NCBI GenBank assembly: GCA_025454925.1
Contig: JALONM010000024.1
Location: forward strand, 1 to 48,680
Direction of reading: 5' to 3'
Length of the DNA: 48,680 nucleotides
From: Cytophagaceae bacterium
GTDB lineage: Bacteria > Bacteroidota > Bacteroidia > Cytophagales > Cytophagaceae
This document shows, piece after piece, positions 7,971-16,238 of the stretch. The position numbers and the translations under genes are program-made. Every line of letters begins with the position of its first letter. Positions within the stretch are counted from its first letter, which is position 1. The notes below the pieces were generated by a model. That model did no database searches and had not been told where the DNA came from. It worked only from the letters and a program-made list of their open reading frames with translations.

Positions 7971-10900
7971 ATGAATCGGTTTAAAACTACTTGTTGTTAT
8001 TGTGGCGTAGGCTGCGGAATCGAGGTCATTCAAGATCGTCAGGGACGCATCCATGTAGAGGGCGACAAAGACCATCCGGTAAATCGCGGCATGCTCTGCT
8101 CCAAAGGAATGAATCTGCATTACACGGCGCAGGAAAAAGGCGATCGCCTGTTGTATCCTGAAATGCGTTGGAATAGAAATAGCCCTTTGCAACGTGTTTC
8201 CTGGGATCAGGCACTCGATCGCAGTGCAGCTGTGTTTAAAAGTTTAATTCAACGTTTTGGCCCCGACTCTGTGGGCTTCTACGTTTCCGGACAATGCCTT
8301 ACCGAAGAATATTATGTAGTCAATAAACTGATCAAAGGTTTTATTGGCTCCAACAACATCGATACCAACAGCCGGCTCTGCATGAGTTCCGCCGTGGTAG
8401 GTTACAAGCTTACCCTTGGCGAAGACTCGGTGCCGGCAAGTTACGAAGATATTGAACTGGCCGATTGTTTTTTAGTCACTGGAGCCAACCCAGCCTGGTG
8501 CCATCCAATTCTTTGGCGCCGCGTGGAGCAGGCAAAAGCAAACAATCCCGATATTAAAATCATCGTGGTGGATCCACGCAAAACACAATCGTGTTCCATC
8601 GCCGATTTGCATTTGCAAATCAATCCGGGTACCGACATCGTGCTCTACAACGCCATCGGACGCTTGCTTATTGAAATGGAAAAGGTAGACTATGAGTTTA
8701 TCGCACACCATTGCAATGGCTTCGAACAATACCGCGAACACGTGATGAAGCGCAGCCTGAAAGAAGCGGCCTCCATCTGCGGCGTAAAAGCCGAAGACAT
8801 TCGCTGGGCCGCCGAGTACATCGGGCGTTCCAACGGATTCATCAGCATGTGGGCTATGGGGCTCAATCAGTCGGTTATTGGAGTTAATAAAAATGTATCG
8901 CTCATAAGCCTCAGTTTGATAACAGGGAAAATTGGTAAACCCGGATCCGGACCTTTCTCATTAACCGGGCAACCCAATGCCATGGGAGGAAGAGAAGTAG
9001 GGGGATTGGCCAATTTGTTACCAGCGCACCGCGATCTGTTGAATCCCGCACACCGCGAGGAAGTAGAGAAATTCTGGGGCGGTACTAAAATTAAAGACAA
9101 GCCTGGCTTTACGGCCACCGAAATGTTCGACGCACTCGCAGACGGTCGCATGAAAGCCATCTGGATTATTTGCACTAATCCCTTGGTGAGTTTGCCCGAT
9201 GCACGTAAAATGGAGGCAGCACTCAAGAATGCCAAATTTGTGGTCGTTCAGGATATGTCGGACAAGCACGAATGTATTCCGTATGCCGATGTAGTGCTAC
9301 CCGCCGCTACCTGGGCTGAAAAGGAAGGCACCATGACCAATTCCGAACGCCGTATTTCCTATTTGCATAAAATTACGGAAGCTCCAGGCGAAGCGCTGCC
9401 CGATACAGACATACTGCTTCGCTTTGCCCGTAAAATGGGCTTTCATGGATTCGATTTTTCAAATTGCGAAGAAGTATTCAACGAACATGCGGCCCTTACC
9501 AAAGGCACCAATATCGACATCAGCGCACTTACCTATGATCATCTCAAACAGCATGGTACCGCCCAATGGCCATTCACGGCGGCACAGCCTGGTACCAAGC
9601 GTTTGTTTACCGATGGTAAATTTTATACGCCTACCGGCAAAGCCAACATCCACTCCGTTCCCGATCATAACGAATCGGAGCCTACCAGCCTGGAATTTCC
9701 CTTGGTCCTAACCACCGGTCGTATTCGCGATCAGTGGCATACCATGACCCGCACCGGAAAAGTCAACAAACTCAACCAGCATATACCGCAGCCCTTTCTC
9801 GAGATACATCCCAAAGATGCCGAAGAAAGAGGCATTGCCGATAACGATATTGTAGTCATCCAAGGCCATAGGGGCGAAACCCAGGTGAAAGCCAAAGTGA
9901 CCAAAGACATTAAAAGGGGCGTGGTGTTTCTGCCCATGCACTGGGGCAAAACAAAAGGCAAAGACTTCAGTAGGGCCAATAATCTTACCAGTCCCTTGCT
10001 CGATCCTAAATCCAAAGAACCGGATTTTAAATTTGCTGCCGTCCAGGTAACCAAATATCAAAAACCCAAACAGCGTATACTCGTGATTGGAGCTGGTGCC
10101 GCGGCCTATGGATTCGTGAAAAGTTTCAGGGAACGAAACAAAGAAGATGAAATTCTTGTCTTCAGCAAAGAATCCCAATCCTTTTACAACCGTGTCATGC
10201 TTCCCGATTATATCGCCGGAACGCAGTCCTGGCCGCAATTGCTGAAACTTACCGAAGATGAAGAAGCAGCTTTGGGAGTGCGGGTGCTGAAGGGGATATC
10301 CATTACACAAATAGACCGCGAGCGCAAATTACTCATGGACAGCGAAGGTCGCGAGCACCGCTACGATTTGCTGGTGTTGGCTACAGGAAGCCGCTCAGCA
10401 GTACCTAAAGATATTCCCAGTCAGCTCGAAGGTTTTTTCACCTTACGTACCAAGCTGGATGCCGACCGTCTCATGCAACACTTGCAACCACAAGACCACG
10501 TGGTAATAGTGGGTGGTGGATTGCTGGGATTAGAATTATCTTCTTCCTTGCGGGAACTAAATTTCAGAGCCTCCATCATTCAGCGAACCTCCAGGCTAAT
10601 GAGTCGCCAACTCGATGCCGTTGGGGCTTCTCTATTGAAAGAAGAATTAATTGATCGAGGAATTGAGATTTATTACAACGACGAAATCCAAACATTCATT
10701 GGCAGAGAAAAAATTACCGCAGTAAAATTAAAGAGTGGTCATACCCTGCCTTGCACCGCGGTGGTGTACGCTACAGGTACTACGCCCAACATTGAACTCG
10801 CCAAAGCCTGCGGCTTAAAAGTGCAGCGGGGGGTGGAAGTCAACGATTATTTACAAACCAACGATCCCGATATTTTTGCCATCGGAGAAATTGCCGAACA

Positions 10901-11456
10901 TCAGCAGAATTTATACGGAATCACCGCTGCTGCCGAAGAACAAGCCGAAACCCTAGCGGCATTTCTGAATGGAGACCTTTTCAGTTTTTATCAAGGGTCA
11001 CTTTCCATGAACATTCTCAAAATACCAGGATTGGATCTTTGTTCATTAGGCGTTACTGAATTACCCGACGACAGCGGCGAATATGAAGAAGTAGTATTCA
11101 TTGATAAAGCTACACGCTATTATAAAAAATGCATCATCCACCGCGATAAGCTCATAGGAGCCATTCTTATTGGAGATAAAACCGAGTTCAATGAATTTCG
11201 AGAGTTGATTAAAAATAAAATCGAATTGTCTGAAAAGCGGCTTTCCTTGCTTCGCTCAGGCAAAAAGGCAGAAGAAGTAATAGGGAAATTAGTGTGTTCC
11301 TGCAACAACGTGGGCGAAGGAAACATCGTGAAGAAGATTGAAGAAGGAGTGGATGATCTCAAAGAACTTTGCTTGTGCACAGGAGCTGGAACAGGCTGTG
11401 GAAGCTGTAAATCCGAAGTGAAGAACATTCTGGAACGTAGTTTAAAATTGGCCTGA
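7971..11456 (+). CDS. nasA: Assimilatory nitrate reductase fused to FAD/NAD(P)H oxidoreductase and BFD-like [2Fe-2S] domains
   Basis: An 1161-residue, three-part enzyme. Residues 1-690 are a bis-MGD molybdenum reductase. A [4Fe-4S] motif lies at C8-x2-C11-x3-C15 with a fourth cysteine near 43. The probable Mo-ligand Cys137 is in SRLCMSSAVVGY, and a C-terminal molydop-binding domain follows (TTGRIRDQWHTMTRTGK). Residues about 700-1080 are a pyridine-nucleotide-disulfide-type flavoprotein: FAD motif GAGAAAYG at about 707 and NAD motif IVGGGLLGLELS at about 847. Residues about 1105-1161 form a BFD-like [2Fe-2S] domain (CSC ... GAGTGCGSC). The layout suggests electrons pass from NAD(P)H through FAD and [2Fe-2S] to Mo within one chain, reducing nitrate to nitrite in the cytoplasm. 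The flavoprotein/BFD half resembles the N-terminal part of NirB. The AAGGAG at 7941 is too far from the ATG to act as a Shine-Dalgarno. Confidence 0.88.
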   Translation: MNRFKTTCCYCGVGCGIEVIQDRQGRIHVEGDKDHPVNRGMLCSKGMNLHYTAQEKGDRLLYPEMRWNRNSPLQRVSWDQALDRSAAVFKSLIQRFGPDSVGFYVSGQCLTEEYYVVNKLIKGFIGSNNIDTNSRLCMSSAVVGYKLTLGEDSVPASYEDIELADCFLVTGANPAWCHPILWRRVEQAKANNPDIKIIVVDPRKTQSCSIADLHLQINPGTDIVLYNAIGRLLIEMEKVDYEFIAHHCNGFEQYREHVMKRSLKEAASICGVKAEDIRWAAEYIGRSNGFISMWAMGLNQSVIGVNKNVSLISLSLITGKIGKPGSGPFSLTGQPNAMGGREVGGLANLLPAHRDLLNPAHREEVEKFWGGTKIKDKPGFTATEMFDALADGRMKAIWIICTNPLVSLPDARKMEAALKNAKFVVVQDMSDKHECIPYADVVLPAATWAEKEGTMTNSERRISYLHKITEAPGEALPDTDILLRFARKMGFHGFDFSNCEEVFNEHAALTKGTNIDISALTYDHLKQHGTAQWPFTAAQPGTKRLFTDGKFYTPTGKANIHSVPDHNESEPTSLEFPLVLTTGRIRDQWHTMTRTGKVNKLNQHIPQPFLEIHPKDAEERGIADNDIVVIQGHRGETQVKAKVTKDIKRGVVFLPMHWGKTKGKDFSRANNLTSPLLDPKSKEPDFKFAAVQVTKYQKPKQRILVIGAGAAAYGFVKSFRERNKEDEILVFSKESQSFYNRVMLPDYIAGTQSWPQLLKLTEDEEAALGVRVLKGISITQIDRERKLLMDSEGREHRYDLLVLATGSRSAVPKDIPSQLEGFFTLRTKLDADRLMQHLQPQDHVVIVGGGLLGLELSSSLRELNFRASIIQRTSRLMSRQLDAVGASLLKEELIDRGIEIYYNDEIQTFIGREKITAVKLKSGHTLPCTAVVYATGTTPNIELAKACGLKVQRGVEVNDYLQTNDPDIFAIGEIAEHQQNLYGITAAAEEQAETLAAFLNGDLFSFYQGSLSMNILKIPGLDLCSLGVTELPDDSGEYEEVVFIDKATRYYKKCIIHRDKLIGAILIGDKTEFNEFRELIKNKIELSEKRLSLLRSGKKAEEVIGKLVCSCNNVGEGNIVKKIEEGVDDLKELCLCTGAGTGCGSCKSEVKNILERSLKLA

Positions 11457-11474
11457 TAACTAATTCTGAAATCT

Positions 11475-12923
11475 ATGGGAACCATTGAAGAAAAAGATTC
11501 TTACATCAAGGCAAACTTTAAAGGAGGAATTGTTTCTATTCCCGATTTGCAGGAGTTTTTAAAACTTACCAAATCACTTGGAGAACAGCACATCTCTCCA
11601 GGCTTGCGTCAGGAAATGTATGTTTTTTCCAACGAAGCTACCTCTCACGAAAATTTGTCACAGGAATATCCAACCCTACAACTCGAGCAAGGAGAAGATG
11701 ATTTCCCAAACATTGTTAGTTCCTACGCAGCAGAAGATATTTTTACTTCACATGCCAATTGGCTCACCGAAGGCATTTACAGGGATATTCTCGATAGTTT
11801 CGATTACACACCTTCGCTTAAAATAAATATTTGCGATAATACGCAACCGCTGGTACCGCTCTTCACCGGGCACCTCAGCTTTGTGTGTTCATCGTATCCC
11901 AATTTTTGGTACCTCTATGTGCGCCATCCACGCTTAGGAACTTCAGAATGCTGGCCCGATCTCATTTACAGCACCGAAATCAGTTTCATTTCCAAATGGT
12001 TGGAAGTGCAATTGCAGGAAGTAGAAGAAGTAGAAATCCCTATTCTGCATCAAGCGCTTCAAGCCGAACATAAACTCATCACACGCAAAAAAGACCAGGA
12101 CCTGGTGCTGCCTCGCTTGCGTTTTCCCTATTACGAAGGAATGAATTCCTATCAGGATGGCTACTGGTTGGGAATCTTTCGTCGCAATTTCGATTATCCG
12201 GTAGCATTCATGGAAGACCTGGCATTGCTCTGCGACCAAACTCGGATTTCCCACGTCTACATTAGTTCCTGGCGTTCCTTCATCATCAAAGGCATTAAAG
12301 AGCAAGACCGCATCCGCTGGGAAAAACTATTGGGGAAGCATGGTATTAACATACGCCATTCAGGAATCGAACTGAACTGGCAAATTGAACCCAATGATAT
12401 CCCTTCCTTAGAATTAAAAAATTATCTCGTTGAGCAATTCAATAAACGAGATATCCGCACTTTTGGATTAAGTTTCTATATCGGTAAACTGGAAGAGCAT
12501 CGCTATTCCAACGTAGTGATTACCGAAGGCTCTAAAAAGAATACCTATCATTTATATTACCTCGAAAATTTCAATTCCAACGGGAAGCATAAAAAACTAT
12601 ATGCTTCTGATATCAAAATGGAAGCCCTGGCCGACAGCCTCGAAAAATTAAGTAAACTCTACTTTCGTGTCCTCAATGCCGACGCTGAATTGGTGCGCAC
12701 CGAAAAGAGAGAAAAGGTGGATCAGGTCAAACATCGCACGGTTTACCAATGCCAGGAATGCTGGACGGTATACGATGAAATTGAAGGGGAACCCGCTCGT
12801 GGAATCGCGAGGGGAACCTTGTTTACACTGTTGCCAACCGATTGGTGCTGCTCCCTTTGCGAAGCCCCTCGGAATTCGTATCTTCCGGTTTCGACAGAAA
12901 TACTGGTACACAGTAAAAAGTAA
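11475..12923 (+). CDS. Rubredoxin-tailed protein with degenerate nitrite/sulfite reductase ferredoxin-like repeats
   Basis: A 482-residue protein starting 18 bases after the reductase. The C-terminus (about residues 425-475) is a rubredoxin: YQCQECWTVYD followed by WCCSLCEA, i.e. two CxxC iron knuckles. The N-terminal part (GGIVSIPDLQEFLKLTKSLGE ... LRQEMYVF) and the centre (DLALLCDQTRISHVYISSW ... WEKLLGKHGIN) look like the two NIR/SIR ferredoxin-like half-domains of siroheme reductases. The siroheme/4Fe-4S cysteine motifs (C-x5-C, C-x3-C) are absent; the few other cysteines are isolated. I therefore read it as an electron carrier or scaffold for the nitrate reductase rather than an active nitrite reductase. 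This is an inference; partner and direction of electron flow are unknown. Confidence 0.75.
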   Translation: MGTIEEKDSYIKANFKGGIVSIPDLQEFLKLTKSLGEQHISPGLRQEMYVFSNEATSHENLSQEYPTLQLEQGEDDFPNIVSSYAAEDIFTSHANWLTEGIYRDILDSFDYTPSLKINICDNTQPLVPLFTGHLSFVCSSYPNFWYLYVRHPRLGTSECWPDLIYSTEISFISKWLEVQLQEVEEVEIPILHQALQAEHKLITRKKDQDLVLPRLRFPYYEGMNSYQDGYWLGIFRRNFDYPVAFMEDLALLCDQTRISHVYISSWRSFIIKGIKEQDRIRWEKLLGKHGINIRHSGIELNWQIEPNDIPSLELKNYLVEQFNKRDIRTFGLSFYIGKLEEHRYSNVVITEGSKKNTYHLYYLENFNSNGKHKKLYASDIKMEALADSLEKLSKLYFRVLNADAELVRTEKREKVDQVKHRTVYQCQECWTVYDEIEGEPARGIARGTLFTLLPTDWCCSLCEAPRNSYLPVSTEILVHSKK

Positions 12924-12945
12924 ACGACTAAGGGCAACACCCAAC

Positions 12946-13911
12946 ATGAATGCCGGATTACAAGTACAGGATGCCATGGGCAGAACGTTTCGTTCACTGC
13001 GTTTGAGTCTATTGTCCTATTGCAATCTGGGTTGTGTGTACTGCGTCAGCGGCAAATCACAAGACATACCCGCTTCCAATCATGCTACATTACCCTACTA
13101 TCGTTTGGTGGATTTGATTGAGTCCATGCAACAAGTGTTGCCCCTGCACAAAATTCGACTCACCGGCGGAGAACCTACCTTGTACAAAGAGTTGATCCCA
13201 TTAGTTAGCTTGCTTCAGGAACGAATAGGGTTGCCAATCAGCATGACTACCAATGGAACGCAGCTCAAATCCTTACTCCCCGATTTAAAAGCCGCAGGTT
13301 TACATTCCATCAATATTTCGCTCGATGCCATGTCGGAGCAAGTGTATCAAAAAATTTCCCGGCGTAAAGGCCTCGCTGAAATTCTGACGGCCATTGAAAT
13401 GGCGGGTTCTTTGGGGATGGAAGTAAAACTCAATACTGTGGTGCTTAAAGGATACAACGATGCGGAGTTGATAGCACTGGTGGAGTTCGCACGCAGCAAT
13501 AACATGGCCATTCGATTTCTTGAATTGATGCGCATGGGCCATTTATACAGTCGCGATTTTGAAACCTATTTCGTTTCACAACACGAAATACTCAGCATGC
13601 TTTCTAGTCGATATAGCCTGGTTCCAGCCTTGCGCAAGCCCTCTGCTACCGCCTCGTATTGGAATCTGGAAGAAGGAGGACAAATAGGAATTATTGCAAA
13701 CGAATCCGAACCATTTTGTTCCGATTGCGATCGATTGCGCCTTGATTCCTACGGAAATATTTACGGGTGCCTTAGCAGCGATGAAGCCATCGCCGTGCAT
13801 GATTTCATTACCCCTGCAGCCCTGGCTGAGCGCCTGCAGCAAGCCTTGCAGCAAAAACAATCCTACGGATTTGTAGGCAGTACCCTGAGTATGTTAAAAA
13901 TTGGAGGATAA
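12946..13911 (+). CDS. moaA: GTP 3',8-cyclase MoaA (molybdenum cofactor synthesis)
   Basis: A 321-residue radical SAM enzyme. The SAM [4Fe-4S] motif CNLGCVYC gives Cys26, Cys30 and Cys33; TGGEPTLY and SLDAMSEQVYQKI follow. The second cluster is bound by Cys258, Cys261 and Cys275 (CSDCDRLRLDSYG). The protein ends in GG, which MoaA needs for catalysis. It makes 3',8-cyclo-GTP, the first step to molybdopterin. The open frame extends further upstream into the rubredoxin gene, but the ATG at 12946, 22 bases after that stop, fits the family N-terminus. MoaC, its usual partner, is not in the window. Its place in the operon links cofactor supply to the nitrate reductase. Confidence 0.95.
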   Translation: MNAGLQVQDAMGRTFRSLRLSLLSYCNLGCVYCVSGKSQDIPASNHATLPYYRLVDLIESMQQVLPLHKIRLTGGEPTLYKELIPLVSLLQERIGLPISMTTNGTQLKSLLPDLKAAGLHSINISLDAMSEQVYQKISRRKGLAEILTAIEMAGSLGMEVKLNTVVLKGYNDAELIALVEFARSNNMAIRFLELMRMGHLYSRDFETYFVSQHEILSMLSSRYSLVPALRKPSATASYWNLEEGGQIGIIANESEPFCSDCDRLRLDSYGNIYGCLSSDEAIAVHDFITPAALAERLQQALQQKQSYGFVGSTLSMLKIGG

Positions 13912-13914
13912 GCC

Positions 13915-14145
13915 ATGCAAGTACTTTTTTTTGCTGGATTAAAAAAATATTTCCAGCCGGCCATCGAAATGCCAGCGCACGATACGGTAGCTTCTTTGTT
14001 GGCCGCGCTTAAAGCCCAACAACACGAAGCTTCCGAACTGCTCGATCAATCGAGGTTTGCGCAAGGCGACCAGATTTTAATGTTAGATTCTCCCATTCAA
14101 GCACATGAACCCATCGTCGTTCTTCCACCCAGCAGCGGAGGATAG
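13915..14145 (+). CDS. moaD: Molybdopterin synthase small subunit MoaD
   Basis: A 76-residue ubiquitin-fold sulfur carrier. It starts 3 bases after the moaA stop (ATG 13915), has the MoaD pattern QVLFFAGLKKYF and IVVLPPSSGG, and ends in the obligatory GG that is thiocarboxylated. With MoaE it inserts the dithiolene sulfurs into cyclic pyranopterin monophosphate. Its 3' end overlaps moaE by 41 bases. Confidence 0.92.
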   Translation: MQVLFFAGLKKYFQPAIEMPAHDTVASLLAALKAQQHEASELLDQSRFAQGDQILMLDSPIQAHEPIVVLPPSSGG

Positions 14146-14578
14146 TGTATTCCTGTCTTCAGAGCCCTTGCATCCCGCTTCCCTGCTGCAACAATGCCAG
14201 CATCCCGAATGTGGTGGACTGGTTATGTTTTGCGGCGATGTGCGCCTGCGCAACATGGGCCGCCAGGTGTCTGCCATCGAGTACGAGGTGTATGTTCCTC
14301 TGGCACAAAAAACAATCCGGCAGATTTTATTGGACGCCATACAAACGTATCAACTCGGCACAGCCCATGCCGTGCACCGCATAGGACTGGTTCCTGTGGG
14401 ACAAACAGCGGTAGTCGTAGTTACTGCACACCGTCATCGCATGGAGGCGTATAAAGCCAACGAAGAAATTATTTATCGAATCAAACACGAAGTTCCCATT
14501 TGGAAGAAAGAAATATTCACAGAAGGCGATTTTCATTGGGCTTCCAACGATACCCCCCGGGAGCTTAATGCACCCTAG
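14105..14578 (+). CDS. moaE: Molybdopterin synthase catalytic subunit MoaE
   Basis: A 157-residue MoaE. Diagnostic segments are CGDVRLRNMGRQVSAIEYEVY at about residues 42-62, then AVHRIGLVPVGQTAVVVVTAHRHR, and the catalytic lysine region IKHEVPIWKKEIF at about 128. It forms the heterotetramer with MoaD. The ATG at 14105 lies 41 bases inside moaD in another frame. That overlap is long, but the N-terminus upstream of the conserved core is variable in the family, so the exact start is less sure than the identity. It is the last gene of the nitrate/Moco run; a structured repeat follows. Confidence 0.92.
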   Translation: MNPSSFFHPAAEDSVFLSSEPLHPASLLQQCQHPECGGLVMFCGDVRLRNMGRQVSAIEYEVYVPLAQKTIRQILLDAIQTYQLGTAHAVHRIGLVPVGQTAVVVVTAHRHRMEAYKANEEIIYRIKHEVPIWKKEIFTEGDFHWASNDTPRELNAP

Positions 14579-14606
14579 GTCCCTCATCGCGCGCAGGAGT
14601 TTGATT

Positions 14607-14687
14607 GGGGCGGCTGGTCCGGCTATCGCTGCAAGTCCTCGTGGCGCCATAGGCGCCACTGCGGGCTTTCCGCTCTATCCGGGCCGC
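14607..14687 (+). repeat. GGGCGTG-type structured dispersed repeat, copy 3 (variant closing stem)
   Basis: Same framework as copies 1, 2 and 4 (GGCTATCGCTGCAAG, then TCCTCGTGG, then ACTGCGGGCTTTCCGCTCTATCC). The closing stem is GCGGC (14610-14614) with GCCGC (14683-14687) instead of GCGTG with CACGC. Hairpin B is GTGGCGCC/GGCGCCAC around ATA. Hairpin A is missing. It sits between the convergent moaE and histidine kinase genes. Confidence 0.8.
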
Positions 14688-14726
14688 AGAAAACGCTTCC
14701 GTATTCTGGAATTCCTTGATAAAAAA

Positions 14727-15902
14727 TTATAAGGACTCGTACATCGGTAAACTAATCCGGAAGGTTGTACCCTTGCCTTGCTCCGAATTCAAAACAACTA
14801 TCTGTCCCCGGTGATACTGTTCTATAATACGCTTCGCCAGCGTCAATCCAAGGCCCCAGCCGTGCTTTTTAGTCGTATAACCCGGTTTAAATACATCGTT
14901 AAATTTCCTGCGCGGTATTCCTTTTCCTTCATCGCTTACATCAATGCACACCAGCTTATTTATCAATACAATGCGTATTGAAATATTTCCGTTGCCTTCC
15001 ATGGCATCAATGCCGTTTTTACAAAGATTTTCAATCACCCAATCAAAAAGCGGTTTGTTAATTTCTGACAACAAAATGTGTGTTGGTTTTTCTATCAGTA
15101 GTTTTACCTTATTGGAAGTCCTCGATTGCAAATACTGAATGGAGGCATACACCACCTCGTATACATCCATGGGCATCAGGGTCGGAGCAAAACCGATATT
15201 CGAAAAACGAGAAGTAATGGTTTCTAACCTCTTTACATCTTTTTCCAATTCGCTTACAATTTCTTCGCAATCCGGTTTCATGCGAAGCAGCTCTACCCAT
15301 GCCGTCAACGAAGATAAAGGCGTACCTAACTGATGGGCTGTTTCTTTGGCCAGGCCTACCCATACGCGGTTCTGCTCAGCGCTGCGGGAATAACTAAAGG
15401 CCAGGTAGGCAATCAAAGCCAGCGCCCCTATAACACCTAATTGTATGTACGGATATAATTTTAATTGATGCAAAAAATATGAATTCTGGTAATAGATGTA
15501 ATTCTTAATGCCCAAATCCTTATAGTCTATTACGATGGGGTCGTACATACTTTTCATTTCTACAATTTCTTGTTTCAGAAAAGCAGTTTTTTCTTCTTCC
15601 GAAAATCCTCTCGGAATTTCTACATTCACAGAGTTGAGCGGCAAGCCATCACTATCAGCGAGTATTACCGGTATCGTTGAGTTGGAGTCCAGGATCTCTT
15701 TGAAAATAAACGTTAACCCCGCGCTTGATTCAGAATTGACGGCGTACTCCAGCCCTTTGGCATATAAGTCAATCAATTTTTTCTCCCGCTGAGCCAACTT
15801 GCTTACCAAGTGCTGGGAATAATAAATGGAAATAAAGCCTACAAGCAGCGCAACACCTACAATGAGAAATTTAAAAGTGGCCTTATTTTCATAGATGTTC
15901 AT
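14727..15902 (-). CDS. Membrane sensor histidine kinase
   Basis: A 391-residue kinase. TM1 is at about residues 11-29 and TM2 at about 153-171, bracketing a periplasmic sensor of about 120 residues with no recognised fold. The cytoplasmic part starts straight after TM2 without a HAMP domain. The H-box AKETAHQLGTPLSSL carries His190 and is followed by the N-box ENLCKNGIDAM, G1 DEGKGIP and G2 WGLGLTLAKR of a HATPase_c domain. No response regulator is adjacent. The gene is divergent from hemA and convergent with moaE. A link to nitrate or haem control is possible by position but not shown. Confidence 0.88.
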   Translation of the reverse strand: MNIYENKATFKFLIVGVALLVGFISIYYSQHLVSKLAQREKKLIDLYAKGLEYAVNSESSAGLTFIFKEILDSNSTIPVILADSDGLPLNSVNVEIPRGFSEEEKTAFLKQEIVEMKSMYDPIVIDYKDLGIKNYIYYQNSYFLHQLKLYPYIQLGVIGALALIAYLAFSYSRSAEQNRVWVGLAKETAHQLGTPLSSLTAWVELLRMKPDCEEIVSELEKDVKRLETITSRFSNIGFAPTLMPMDVYEVVYASIQYLQSRTSNKVKLLIEKPTHILLSEINKPLFDWVIENLCKNGIDAMEGNGNISIRIVLINKLVCIDVSDEGKGIPRRKFNDVFKPGYTTKKHGWGLGLTLAKRIIEQYHRGQIVVLNSEQGKGTTFRISLPMYESL

Positions 15903-16238
15903 CGTTGAAAGATATTATAATTGCCCTGCTAATTCAATCCTTTTTTTCATGTGTGCCGAATAAATCATGTGGCTGCATTCCAATGGGAACCTTAACTAAG
16001 GAAAGCTGGATACAGGCTCCCAATAATTCATCTCCACCTCATTCCTTTTCCCAATACTTTTCCTCGGAAGGAACTTCAACATTCAATTAACTGTTATCCT
16101 ACTATGGATTATACCGTCTAAGGTATTTATCCTTAGTTTATTATATTGTTATTTATAATCATTCTAAATTTCAATTGTTGATTTTCCTCATGTCTAAGAA
16201 ATATGAATAACCATTAATTTTGCAAGGATAAAGAAGCG
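15903..16238. other. Divergent intergenic region between the histidine kinase and hemA
   Basis: About 336 bases, AT-rich towards hemA, with no credible gene. A 61-codon frame starting at a TTG at 15905 has no family features and no start signal. The hemA promoter box is at 16215. The kinase promoter must also lie here but is not recognised. Confidence 0.5.
16215..16222 (+). promoter_or_regulatory. Bacteroidota -7 box (TAATTTTG) upstream of hemA
   Basis: Perfect match to TAnnTTTG, 16 bases before the hemA ATG. No good TTTG lies at the expected -33 distance. Confidence 0.45.

Noticed and set aside
9708-10310. 200-residue minus-strand open frame
   Set aside because: Antisense to the nitrate reductase, whose Mo and FAD domains are continuous over the same bases.
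11475-12923. Active siroheme nitrite reductase
   Set aside because: Ferredoxin-like halves are visible but the siroheme/4Fe-4S cysteine motifs are absent.
12667-12945. Upstream extension of the moaA frame
   Set aside because: It overlaps the rubredoxin domain of the preceding gene in another frame and adds nothing MoaA-like.
15905-16090. 61-residue plus-strand open frame with a hydrophobic start
   Set aside because: Starts with TTG, has no family features and abuts the kinase start; likely chance.
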